From assembly GCA_947179155.2 (NCBI GenBank), contig OX359267.1, positions 57,396,792-57,460,791 of the forward strand: a DNA stretch of 64,000 nt. Reading direction: 5' to 3'. How positions within the stretch are numbered: position 1 is the stretch's first letter; every line of letters starts with the position of its first letter. This DNA comes from Hedera helix (taxonomy: Eukaryota > Streptophyta > Magnoliopsida > Apiales > Araliaceae). The notes under the pieces were generated by a model. That model ran no database searches. It was not told the DNA's origin and worked only from the letters and a program-made list of their open reading frames with translations. A program made the translations under genes and the position numbers. Below are positions 19,528 to 31,752 of the stretch, piece after piece.

Positions 19528-21970
19528 GCAGCGGAATGAGTAATCTATTAGAAGAATAATGCAGATTATAATGTCCACTCGGTTCTCTTTTTAGGAAAAA
19601 CATCATCAACTTTTATCATCTGAAATATCATTAGTCAAGATAATACAAATTCACAGTTCCTGATCATAATCATGCACATCAACAGTTCATCTTTGTACTA
19701 CGGGCCAAAGATATTCAATATAGCACCAACGGTCATGATTATACCAGATTCAGCCTTTGATCATAATCATACCAAACAACAGTTCATCTTTGCACTACGG
19801 GCCAAAGAGAACATTCACCACGTGCCATAAAAGACACCGAACAGATGTATCGCCTTTAACCTATTATATCGCCTTTAACCTATCATCTGTTCAACAAATA
19901 TATCACATCTGTGCCCCCGGCCACAGATATTCACAACAGCTTGATTTTTGGATGATTAGAATGATATAAATGATGAACAGAAGAAATAGGATAACAATAA
20001 GTATCGGAAGTTTACTTTGTACAGATTCAAATAATGTCCAAATTGTCAACATGATGTGGAGTGAAATTTAAAAATGATATTCAAGATCCACAGTTCAGAA
20101 TAACGGTTACAATTCAATAGAAAGGTTCACGTAAATAGGAAGGTTCAGTTGAAATAATGAAGTTCAACTATTATGGAACATATAATATTTTCAGGAATTA
20201 TAGAAGCAATAGTTCCATAATAAATTTCGATTTAGGAGTATGAAAGAAAATAATATCCCTTACCGTAGCAGGTTTGATTAACAAAAGGTGAAGGAAATTA
20301 ATACAAAGGGTTATTCACCAACAGGCGGCAATCCGCTCCGTAAGGTTATTCCCACAATTTAATAGAATTTGAGTACAAAGAGTTATTCACCAAACAGGCG
20401 GCAATCCGCTCCGTAAGGTTATTCTCAGAGATTAATAATGAATGAATACAAAAGGTTATTCACCAACAGGCGGCAATCCGCTCCGTAAGGTTATTCCCAC
20501 AATTTAATACATGGAAATAAAATGCACGTCTTATGAGTAAGGAAGAAACAATATTATTATCGAGAATCAAATAATGATAATCCCTTACCATAGTACGTTT
20601 GAATAATGGAAGATGAAAAAGATGGTATCCCTTACCTCAACACGTGACTGGATATTGATTTAAATGAGGTTGATTAACTTGAACAGTACACGTATACTTA
20701 TAGATCTTCACAAATACTCAAGATGACTTAAGCACACTTAGAGAGAACTTTCACAAGAAGTATTTAGAGAGAGAAAGAAAGAACAAGTAAGGAAGTTTAT
20801 GAAAAATCCTTAAGTTAAGGCTTCTATTTATAGCCAAAAATCTTATCATTCATTTAATCTAAACCATTCATTTAAAGATCATCTTTTAATCTACACCATC
20901 CATTTCAAATATTATATTATCTTTAATCTACACCATTCATTTCATATCACCTAATAATCACCTCACTTTATATTATAAACAAATTAATTTAATCAATAAT
21001 TCACACTTTAATCTACACCATTCATTTCATATCACCTAATAATCACCTAACTTTATATTATAAACAAATCAATTCAATTATTCAACAATAATTCACACTT
21101 TAATCTACACCATTCATTTCATATCATCTAATAATCACCTAACTTTATATTATAAACAAATAACTTTATCAATTCAATTATTATGACTAATTGTTATAAA
21201 TACAGTATAGTTAGCTCTTAGATATCAAGTCAATAAATTAATGAAATACAACTGTTTAAATAACATCATAATAGAGATAACAATAATGTAAAATAAAGTA
21301 TACGTTACTGTGTAATGACAATTATTGATTCAATAATGTGAATTACTGTGCATATGTTACTGTGACAATTATTAGGTTCAATAATTTTAAAAACAGTGCA
21401 ACAACAATTATTGACTCAATGATATAAAATACAGTGTAATGACAATTATTAAATCAATAATGCAAAATACTGTGTAACAACAATTATTGAATTGATAATA
21501 TAAAATATTATGCAATGACAATTATTGATGAAATGATGCGTAACAGTTACGGTGTCAATTATCAGATCAATAATATGAGACACTATGCAATACCGTGTGT
21601 TACTGTAGAGTACCGAGTGCTACAGAAAATACCAATAACTACCGTATGCTACTATTCTTTTATCACCGGTATTTTAACAGTTCCGTTGACTATTTTTATT
21701 TAAAAAGGTTATTTCTGTCGTTTTCTATATCCGACAAATATTCCGTTGTGGGGTCCACCAATAATTTGTTATTTCGGCGCCGTCGGACCAAACGAATATT
21801 CCCCGACCAAACGAATATTCCCCGACAAAGCGAATATTGTCCGACAAAATAAAATTTGCACATAACATCATTAACTTTTAACTTTATCGATTTAACCACT
21901 TACTGTTTCAAAAAAATATATATATGAAGAAAAATTAAATTTTGTATTTCATAAAATTCGGGGTCTTACA
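19525..21970 (-). repeat. Inverted LTR copy of the same family, truncated
   Basis: Read on the minus strand it starts TGTAAGACCCCGAATTTT at 21970 and runs to the equivalent of 5' LTR position 11472, missing the last 413 bp of the LTR. It shares the extra 19-bp motif with the neighbouring 3' LTR but has only three copies of the 73-bp unit (20315-20500). The join shows a 3-bp overlap (ATA, 19525-19527). The outer flank AATAA does not match the flank of the 5' LTR. Confidence 0.9.
20823..20832 (-). promoter_or_regulatory. LTR TATA box on the minus strand in the inverted LTR
   Basis: CTATTTATAG on the plus strand is the reverse complement of CTATAAATAG. It faces the TATA box of the 3' LTR, so the two promoters converge on the palindrome centre. 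Confidence 0.55.
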
Positions 21971-23836
21971 AATAACCCATTTACCTGGTACTTTTTTTCC
22001 GTCCGAGTCTAAGAACCTTGCATTCCAATATGTTAAATCCATTATTTTTTGACATATATGAATATTTTAGTTTTTAAATTTGAATAAGTTCATTTCCAAT
22101 ATAGTGATTAAGGAAGATTATATTTGTACTGTTATTTTCGTTTTATGTTATATCATATTTTTAGATTTAAGTTATTGTTGAGGTCATTTATTTTTTCTCG
22201 AAATTTGGTGATCGAATGTTATGTTGCTAGTGTAGTTAGGTTTTTAGATTATAACTACTAAAAGTATAATAAATATAAATAATTTTTAACAAAGTTTGAA
22301 AGACTAAAAATTGTAAATGTTCATTTATATACTCTCTTTTTTCTAAAATATAAGATCATTATTAAATTTTTTATTAATTAAAATATTTTTAAACTAAAAA
22401 TTGATATAAATTTATTTAATTTTAATGGTTACAATGATACGTATTATAAATTATTTAAAATGTATTGCTAATTATAAATTTTATAATTTGATCATTGTTA
22501 ATAAAATAATATTAATTTTAAAGTTAAAAATACCTTAGATTAACTTTTAAAAAATTGCAATAATCTTATAATTTATAACCAAAATTATGCAGCACATCAC
22601 CTATTTTTCTGTTTGGAAATGACTTATTTTAAAATAATTTATAAAGTTAAAATTTAAAATAAATTATAAGTTATTTTCGATTGTGACTTTTAAGAAAAAG
22701 TGTTCGGCATTAATTTGACTTATAAGTTGAAAATTATGTTAAAATAAACTTTGAATCTGTTTGACTGATAATAACTTATAAATTATAAATATTACTGTGA
22801 AATACATTAATAAAGAAATATGTTGATTCAACATTTTATTCTACTAATCACCATTTTAACATTAATAAAATATTAAACATAATCATAACTTCAATATTCA
22901 TGAGTGTTTTTTTCTTCTTCTTTTTTTTTTATATAAAATTCATTAATTATTAGTCAATATTATTATTATTATTATTCTTTTGTTTGACATTTTAATATAG
23001 TATTGTTCTCCTTTTATTATTGTTGGGACGCGTATTTTTGGTTGCCCTAATGTTGTTCCCAGTCAGTCCATTATCATTTAAGCGGCTATAATAGACTCCT
23101 ATGTCTAATAGGTTTAGGTCACTGCCTTGCCAACTAAAGTATCATGCCATTAACATATTAATTATAAACTTTTGTATGATAATTATCATTTTCAATTGAA
23201 TCTTTTTATATAATTCTAAATTGGAGTTGTAATCCTATTAAGACCGGGATGCTAAACTATAAATACAGGTGCATAATAGAGGTACATATATCTTATTATA
23301 TTCTACACCTACTAAATACTTCTGCTTTCATTGTTAACCTAGAACTTGTTCTTACTCTCACATCGAAAGTATTCTTTGATGATCGACGGCCCAAGCCGTT
23401 AAGTACTTTTGGTAATTCTCTTTATGCAGGTTTTACGTCTAAGTTGATGGTTGAACGTGTGGACAAAAGTACACGTTAAAAATTATTATTATTATTACAT
23501 TTATTTAAAATTGTTCTTTTGATATTTGCTTATATTTTGCCATCCTATAAAGTTGAAAATTGCAGATGGTAAGATGTTAATAATTTAATTTTATTAGAAT
23601 TCAAAACAAATAAAATCCAATTTTTATGTATGTATGTATGTTGTACCTTTTCATCAAACAACACTATCTCGATGTTGTTTATGTAGTCAATTTTGTTAAA
23701 ACTTGACATATTCCAGAGTCTTGTTATTCTAACTTTAATTTTTCATGTTTCTTTAACAAGGCTGATATCATCAACAAAATCGTATATTGTTTCCATCTAA
23801 ATAAACAAATTTAAAAACTTAAAGTAAAATTGATGG
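21971..23836. other. AT-rich intergenic stretch, possible decayed solo LTR
   Basis: I see no gene. Part of it (about 22330-22580) has Stowaway-like AT sequence with ATAAG/CTTAT ends. TGTTGGGACGCG at 23021 followed by a TATA-like ACTATAAATAC at 23256-23266 could be an old solo LTR ending near 23475. I find no matching end or target duplication, so this is a weak guess. Confidence 0.3.
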
Positions 23837-23844
23837 GTGAGGCA

Positions 23845-24686
23845 TAGACGTGCACAAATTGCTTGTGGCCTAACCTGGGCCCTCCGACCTGGAGGCCATA
23901 AACAAGTCACATTTTTTTGGCTCAAATCCGGCCTGGGCCGACTTGGTTCACCAAAAACTCGCCCCGACGTGTTAATTTTCTTTCTTTGCTACTTCAATTA
24001 TCTCACTGCAGACGAAAATTTTCTTTTTGTGACAACTTATTCAATAAATTAAATAAAATTTACGTATTTCAATACGTTCATTCATGCATGTTTATTTATA
24101 TACGAATAAAGAAATTCATGAAAACACATTGGGTAGTGTAATATATAAGTATTTTCCTTGCCTAGCTAGCAACCTACACTTTTTGCAAACCTTTCATTGC
24201 ATATTCATTTTAAAAAATACTTAGTATAAAAACTAGAAAGTCATTTGTAAAATAATAATAATAAAAAAAAAGATACTTTTCATAAAAATTAATTTTTTTT
24301 TATTAACGATAGTATAAAATAATACAATATCTTTAAAATTGTACATTATTTTTATTTATTATTGTAATTTATAAGTTGTAACTTGTAAGTTATAATACAT
24401 TACTTTTAATTAACACATTAATTAAGTTTAAAATTTTATTTAATGTTTTTATAATATTTAAAAGTACTATAAAAAGAATTAAATGGACCAGATCAGATCG
24501 GTCTGAGATGACCCGAGGCCTGACCTGCAGACCTCAGTAGGCCCGACCTGCAGACCTCAGTAGGCCCCCTTTTCAAGTGCTAAGTCCGGTCAGACTTGTC
24601 CTGCAGGTCGAAAGTCAAAGGTCCGACTCGGACTCATCAACGACCAAGGTCTGACAAGCCCAGACTGGTCTGTTGTGCATGACTTA
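23845..24686. mobile_element. hAT-like non-autonomous DNA transposon, copy A
   Basis: The termini TAGACGTGCACAA and, inverted, TAAGTCATGCACAA form an imperfect inverted repeat. TGAGGCA flanks both sides (23838-23844 and 24687-24693), consistent with a 7-8 bp hAT-type duplication. Subterminal regions are rich in GGCCC/GACCTG motifs and the centre is AT-rich. A related copy lies at 42166-43065. No transposase is seen. Confidence 0.65.
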
Positions 24687-24807
24687 TGAGGCACAATAAT
24701 AAAATGTATTAGCAGTAGAAAAAAAAATAGAAATAACGTTACTATATAGCAGAGAATTATAAGAAGGAGATAATTATTTTGGGGTGTGAGTTGGACTGAA
24801 AAAGTTA

Positions 24808-25190
24808 ATCTAAACACGTTTTAATTTTAGGATATAAAAAAAAGGTAATGTTAATTTTTTTATGAGTAATTATTGATTTTTATGTGATAATATATAAAAT
24901 AAAAATATTGGATAATATCAGATTAAAACGTGTTTAGATCAATAACACCTGAATTTGGAATTGTTTAAATTATACCTTATAAAATCAAATTGAATTTACA
25001 TTAATCTTGGGATATAAAAAAAGGTATTAAATTTTTTTTGTGGGGTAATTATTGATTTTTATGTTATAATATATAAAACAAAAATATTGAATAATATAAG
25101 ATTAAAACATGTTTAGATCAATAACACATTAATTTAAAATAATTTTAATTTAAACTTAATTAAATTATGCGTTATAAAATTAAATTGAAT
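24808..25190. repeat. 180-bp tandem duplication with a foldback
   Basis: Two copies, about 24821-25000 and 25001-25180, share GATATAAAAA and the following AT-rich stretch. An inverted repeat, ATCTAAACACGTTTTAAT at about 24808 with its perfect reverse complement near 24925, brackets the first copy. It looks like a decayed MITE that duplicated. Confidence 0.55.
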
Positions 25191-26987
25191 TTGCAGGCCC
25201 TAATAAGTAGTACCTAGTGCATCCTAAGCCTTAACCAAAACGCAGATGTAACAAAATTAAAACAATCACGGTATGATATGAAACAATCACCGTATGATAT
25301 GAAGCGTGAAATTAAACAGTAATGTTATGATAGTAAAAAATGATTATAAAAAAATAAATACAAAATAATGTATGGGACTATAATTAATAAATATTTTATC
25401 ATATAAAAAAATGATACAAAAATAATACTATGTATTATAATAATTGATTATAAGTATTCAATTTATTTATATGTAATAAAATATTAATTAATTATAATAT
25501 AATATATTATTTTATATTACTCTTTTGTAATTTTCTTTTGTCGTTAAATGAGTCCTTTCCCTTCTATTCACCCCTTGTATACATAACCCTTAAAGCCTTG
25601 CGTCCTGCTCTTCCAACTCGTGAGACATGCGCCACCCTGTCTTTCTCTTGGCATTTCCCCTCTCTCTCTCTGAAAAAATCTGAAAGGAAGGAAAAAGAAA
25701 ATGGGTGGACCGGCATCTTCTCTCATTGAGCCGAGACATAAGGAAGACAAAGAATTAGGTAATTACATATTTCAATCCTAAAAATATCTCATACCACTAC
25801 ATATACTTTTTTTTTATTACCATTTCTGTTAATTAATTGATAATTTGTTAAACATAGATGCAACACCCTCTCCCTCTTTCTCTATCTTTCTACACGCGAT
25901 CGATTGGATGACCCTTTTCTCATAATTTCTTCAACTGTAAGTATCTTTTCTTTACATTATCATGTATTAATTTCTTCATATATATGCAGATCTGTTCCTT
26001 TGAAGTTTCTGTTTATAAATTGATTTAGCTTATATTTTTGATAATCTTATGTGTTGATTATAGCTGATAATGGATTTAATTCTAAAAATTTGACATCCTT
26101 GATGTAAAAAATCTAGCCTTCTTACTGTGGTTGTGTTAGTTGGACATTCAAATGCTTGTCGTATGATTTTTGAAAATGTTGATAGATCAGCTGTCCTGAT
26201 TAGTATGATTAATGGCTATGAAATTCTAGATATTCTCTCACTTTGCTACTTTATGTAGCATTAAAATACATGCATTAGAAACAGCCAAAGATGTATGCAA
26301 CTTGCTGGATTAACTTTTCATCTGTAGAAGGATAAAAGTTGAATTAACATTTCATATGTAAAAGGATGTTGAAGATGGTTCCTAATTTAATCTTGTGGAT
26401 GTAATTCAAAGACGGAGAAAAATAAAATGGAAGGAATATGGGAGATGGAAAGTATGGGAGGAGTCCACCTCCTTGGATAGAATTTATTCATATCCCATAG
26501 GTACTTTTCCCTCAAAAGATTTACATGAAATTCTTTATATAGACCTTACAACATGCTAGACGTAGATAATAAAAATAGACCTTGGAACTAAACAATGACA
26601 ATTGACTGCATTTATTGACTCATTTGAAATGCTAATAGGCTCTTGATCATTTTATAAACTTAAAAGAGTTAAATTTAAAATATTAAAAGGACTATTCCAT
26701 GGGGCTTGTGTCAATATTTTCTGTTATTTTATCTTATCATTGCTACTCAGTGAAATAAACCTAAGAACCTCGGATCCCTTAATTAGTTTATATTGCTTCC
26801 CTTTGAGTCCTCTAATGTACAATAGTTAATTTTTAAAGTCTGACTAAATGAAGGGTTTGTACTTGCCATCTTGAATTAAAATAGGTGCAGGGTATTAATT
26901 TGGTATTAATGTGGTGGAACCAGCTCAGTGCGTAAGAATTGAAATGGTTCACATGAGAACAAAATAACTTATTCTCATCGGAGACAG
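25191..26987. other. Mostly non-coding; possible 5' exons at 25701-25758 and 25858-25937
   Basis: An ATG at 25701 in purine-rich context opens 19 codons (MGGPASSLIEPRHKEDKEL) and ends at a GTAATT donor. A stretch after ATAG at 25857 ends at a good GTAAGT donor (25938). Joined, they stop after 42 codons. This could be the 5' end of the small membrane-protein gene downstream, but the frame does not carry into its terminal exon, so I make no firm call. The rest is AT-rich without coding signal. Confidence 0.3.
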
Positions 26988-27251
26988 AATCCATTCCATT
27001 CATCATCGTTTAGGAAGTCGCCATCTACACAAGGGGATGAATTAAGCAGCTGCCCAACGCTCATTCACCGGCATCGCTTCCTTTTAACAGCTCTTGCTCT
27101 CCTCACTTTTCTCTGCACTATATATCTCTACTTTGCTATTAGTCTTGGGGAAGATGACTTGTGTTCGGCCTTGACACGGACTCAAAAGGCATTGTGTCGT
27201 ATTGAGCAGGCTAAAGAATCTGTCTATGAAGAAAAACTAAATTTTTTCTAG
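26988..27251 (+). CDS. Terminal exon of an unidentified small single-pass membrane protein
   Basis: The frame follows a CAG acceptor at 26985-26987 and runs 87 codons to TAG. A Ser/His-rich cytosolic-like stretch with CPTLIHRHRF is followed by a clear hydrophobic segment (LLTALALLTFLCTIYLYFAI) and a polar tail with DLCSALTRTQKALCRIEQAK. The basic HRHR before the membrane span suggests a cytosolic N terminus. From memory, similar short plant proteins share the HRHRFLL...CTIYLYFA core, but I have no function to offer. An in-frame TGA lies just upstream and no in-frame ATG is visible, so the start must be in an upstream exon I could not resolve, or the gene is broken. Confidence 0.6.
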   Translation, partial: NPFHSSSFRKSPSTQGDELSSCPTLIHRHRFLLTALALLTFLCTIYLYFAISLGEDDLCSALTRTQKALCRIEQAKESVYEEKLNFF

Positions 27252-28379
27252 AAGCTAGCAGATGTCTCTGTGTACAGCTGCTACTTGATTGCATGCAGAT
27301 ATTCTTTTGAAATGTAGCGAGGTTTGTTGTAAGCTCATTAAGTTTTGGTCATGCATACGTTAACTGTAGCAAAGAAATTGTTATGAAAAACCATGTGCAA
27401 CGTCAAAACAATTACTATCTTAATTGCAAAGTAATGGGATTTAATGAGGTAAAACTGTAAAATGTAATTCTGATATTGCTGAAAGGATAAAAACATCATT
27501 AGTTGACCATTGGTCAAGCCGAGAGATTGGCAGCTTTGTTAATCCAGCTTCTGACCTTCTATTTTTGTTAGCGTCTTGTTTGGTAATTGTATTGTAAGGT
27601 TCCTCATTACGATAATGTAAGTTCGTTTTGGTTGAGTGAATTTCCTCATAAATCAAATTGTTTGGAGTTGGATATCTTGTCTCCTACCTTTAAATTTTGA
27701 ACTATTGCTTGCTCTAACCATGTTGTTCTAGAATTCAAAGCAAAACGAGTTAAATTTTAGAGAGAGGAGGGAAAAATCAGGGCTAAGAATCCAGAGCTCA
27801 GTCAAAGAATTTTCAATTGACTTTGGAGGTATTATAGACTACCTTCCCCCAACTCGTGAACTCTGCTTTTTAAAATTACAGTCAAAATTTAGACATGATT
27901 AAGATTTTGACATGCAAACAACTGGAATATATATGACATATTCATGCACAGTTAAATGAAGGATTTTCTTATTCATGTGTGCTGATGTACCTACCCATGT
28001 GTAGACACTTGCCAATTGGTATACTAATATTTATATGTTTTAACTACTAAAACCTTGGAGACTCTGATTATTAAATTATGGTTTCCCTAAAGAATTGGAT
28101 AGAAGCATATTACTAATTTGTACTTGTATTAGAAGAATGGAAGGCAAACAATCCTGCAACTATGTAGGGGCGGGGAAACCAAATTATGTGATGCATTACA
28201 GGTAGAAAGTAATACAATTATTTCACTAAGCTAATGCTCTAGAAGGGGAATTAGTATTCTGAATTGTATTTCTTTTTGCAAAGTTGCGGAACTAATTTCA
28301 CAATTAAATAGTGTTATGTAGATATCCAATGAGTGGTTACCAAGCGTTCTGCATCTGTTTAGCTTCTATTGATTCTAAA
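27252..28379. other. Intergenic or 3' UTR sequence
   Basis: The first few hundred bases may be the 3' UTR of the membrane-protein gene. Beyond that I see AT-rich sequence with no open frame of interest and no clear repeat. Confidence 0.4.
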
Positions 28380-28387
28380 CTTTGCTG

Positions 28388-29260
28388 TAGGGGTGAGCAA
28401 GGAACCGAATTACCCCCGAAACCGCACCAAAAGCCGCATCAACCTCATAAATTGCATCAACGGTTCCGGCGTATATGACGATTTTATGTGGGTTGAAAAC
28501 TTGCAAATGCAGTTTGGGTTTGGTTTTTGGGCAAAACCGTATGTAATAAACCGCACCGCACTATGTTTTGTTGCATGTTGGCTCAAGATTGCAACAAATT
28601 CTGCATATACTTCTCCATTATATTTTATAGCACTTAATACCCATTTTTGACTTTATAAACAATTAGAATGGTGCATTGTTCTTTTCTTTGGAAAGATTGT
28701 ATGCTCCATAGTCCATTGAATATATACAATAAGGTTTTACTTTATCAGCTTTGAATATGACCGGTAAAAGAGTTTTCTCGCTCATTATTATTATCATAGT
28801 GAAGTAGTATCTTAGTTTAAATATTAATCTTAGTTTAATGTTAGTTGTTCAACTATTCTTTTTCAAAGTACATACTTGATGCTAGTTTATGATTTGAATG
28901 GGAAAAGAAAGGAGGAATAATATCTTATGCAGATCACAGATGTTAATATGAAATTTCCCCAAACTGATTTAAGTAAGTATTTTAATGGCTTTTGTTTAGA
29001 CAAAACATTATAAGTATGGTTGTGTATGTTATCAAAGTGGTATTTAATATTGTGTGATGCTAAATTGTTAATGTAAATTGTATAAAATTTAATTGTTTCA
29101 ATTGGTTTTGGAATCGAAACCGTACTGCATGGTTCAAAACTGCACCGCACAAATCACAAGCGGTTTTATGTGCGGTTTTGAATTTGTCAAACAACACCTA
29201 AGCGGTTTTATGTGCGGTTTGGATTTTAAACCGCACCAAATCGTACTATGCTCACCTCTA
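28388..29260. mobile_element. hAT non-autonomous element with perfect 8-bp target duplication
   Basis: The ends TAGGGGTGAGCA and, inverted, TAGAGGTGAGCA are a classic hAT terminus. CTTTGCTG flanks it perfectly on both sides (28380-28387 and 29261-29268). Subterminal CCGCACC/GGTGCGG and GCGGTTTTATGTGCGG motifs are repeated in both arms. The 93-codon frame at its left end is not a transposase. Confidence 0.88.
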
Positions 29261-29268
29261 CTTTGCTG

Positions 29269-31752
29269 CATGATTTAATTAGTCTACTATCCTCTTTGGT
29301 TTACAAGATCAGGACACAAGCTCACCAGCTCTGGCACCCTCAAATTTGAATGCATTCAAATTTTGTATCAAGGATTCTCACTTAAAAGCAGAAAAAGCTG
29401 GTTAGAGAGTAGTCACCATTTTACTCCAGTGATGAGCCATTGTAGTCATGCCAATTGATGTAAGACAGGTTTGTTTATCAAAACTTTGAAAAGGATGATA
29501 GAACATGGCTAATTACTGAAAAATGTACATGTCCAAAATTCATAATTCAATCTAACTTGGTTTTGTTATAGAAATATGGTTCTCTTCATTCTGCATTTGT
29601 TTTGAACATAAAACCTTCTTTCTAGCTTCTTTTATAATGATGATCTTCTTCCTCTTTCTGGTCAAATGTGCATAATTTATGCGTATTGGGTGATTAGTGC
29701 AGATAGATAGACTCTTTTTTGGTCTTCAATTTCATTGTGCCATTATCGGTCATGGGTTAGGTTCAAGTCTCATTGGGGAGACATTCTTTGCCAGCCTGAG
29801 ACGAGTCACTGTACTATAGCAATTACGATATTATTTCCATGTAGAGTTAGGTGCATCCACCGAAAATTGAACGCCAGTTACTGCTGATGAATAATTAGCA
29901 ACTTTTAGCATCTTCATGCAAATTGTTGGAGTCAATGAGTTGTCTCTGCTGAATAACAGTACTACTACTCCAGATGGGAATTAATCATGATATGCTGCTC
30001 ATATTTATCCCCCCCCCTTGGGACATAAGTAGTGTGTGAATGGAAGTCCCTTTCTGTCCAGCTTTTGTTACATTTTACTACTGTATGAGAAACATTTATT
30101 GGAATATCCAAAGAATGAAATTAATCTTTCTAAAGAGATTCATGTACAAAGTAAAGAAGCTGAGGAAAGGATTATCATGACATTTTATGTTGTACATTTC
30201 AGAGTCTTGACTAGAGTTATTGAATGGTGGAGATCTCTTTCACTTTCTCCGGATTATGGAAGGTAAGTTAGGTGGTGACTGAAACCTACACGCTCTTCTA
30301 CCGTACCTAGTTGGTGGTGAATTGTAGAGGTTAGCTAGCTAGCATAGCAACAAATATTAGATTTTGGCATTTTGCAATGTTATGGCTATGAAGCAGGTGC
30401 CTAATTTAGTTGATAATACCGAATTAGATGTCATAATTCAAACCAAAAGTCAAATAACATATCTTTTAGTTTGGGATTTCATGGTCAAAGTCCGATCAGT
30501 ATTAGGTGGCTTCTCTCATCAACCGAACAACTTAATAACATGTAATTTCATTTTGAGTAGCGGAATACCAGGATTACTTGTCGTAGTGGGATCCACTTCT
30601 TTGAGCTGTGATCAGTCGGGTGTTTTGGACATAAATGTTATGCACTATTTGTTCGGATCAACTGTCTCAAATAATGTCTTATCTGCGGTCTCAACAAAGA
30701 GTTTATCTTTTTTAAGGTAAATTTTTTATTAACAAATAGAAGGATCCAATTAAATAAAAACAACCCAATTATGCCTTCAATTTCTATGCCAATTGGCCCA
30801 ATTCTCCCTCTCTGCTCAATTAACGTCTCCTTTCTAAACCACCTCTGTGAACACCACTAGCTAGGCCTAGGCAGTCGCATGTGATTTGGTTGAACTGTTG
30901 AAGAAAACTAGTAATACAGGAACAGGAGAGTTGACATAATCAATGAATGAAATTAAAATTTATTCTAAACAACTTGTTTTAGTTTTATGAATGTGATTAC
31001 GAAACTGTTTTTTCCTCCATCAATGACCATAAATGTTATAATTTGTTCTATTACTGAAAAACAATAACAAATTAAGACTTATATTAAGTTGTTACATTAG
31101 TAGAGGATCAAGAGCTTTAGTAATTTTTGGAGAAACAAGAGCTCCGGTCATGTTCATATGGTCACCGCCATAGTTTTTGTACATCAGGGCTGTCTTTTTT
31201 TTTTTGCAGGGGTGTGACCCGAGGACTGAACTCCCGACATCAGCTATTGCAAAATCCCAAATTTAAGAGAGAATTAGCGGACAAAGAGCTAGGGAGGCAT
31301 TCATTGTTTCTATTTTTTTTTATAAAAAAATGGGTCATTTTATTTGTTGATAAAAAAATTACCATAAAAGGTTGCCACATGGCATAATTTCCTTGTTGGA
31401 CAGTGGGACAACTGACTCTATGGACTATATATAACTTTTGCATCTCAGTTTAATATAAAGCACAAATTCTATAGGAATATTAATTAGGAACATAATTAAG
31501 TCATCAAGAGACCCATCAAACGTATAGCCGTGAATATTGAAGAGTTCATTGGAATTAAAAAAAAAATGTGGCACTTAAACGCCAACTATTGTTTATTGTA
31601 GCTGATAAATGAATGTCTATATTCATCTATATCTAAATGTAAATGAACACAATAATACTAATTAATTAAGAAGAAAAAAAAAAACTCTCACCCCCAATAT
31701 TTCAGTAGAAAGAAAGGAGAAGCATTTAACAAAAGAACCGTCAATTGAAAGG
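29269..31752. other. Intergenic, no recognised gene
   Basis: It contains a 118-codon open frame at 30364-30720 that I do not recognise and that has no clear promoter or codon signal. A fragment with GGGGTGTGACCCGAGGACTG near 31208 looks like repeat debris. The 3' flank of the AP2 gene lies at the right end. Confidence 0.4.

Noticed and set aside
16727..21970. Two independent complete LTR retrotransposons in opposite orientation
   Set aside because: Only one internal domain, one primer site and one polypurine tract exist; the inverted part is LTR only.
30364..30720. 118-codon frame in the 29-31 kb intergenic region
   Set aside because: No recognised domain, no splice or promoter context and no composition signal; kept only as a note in the intergenic entry.
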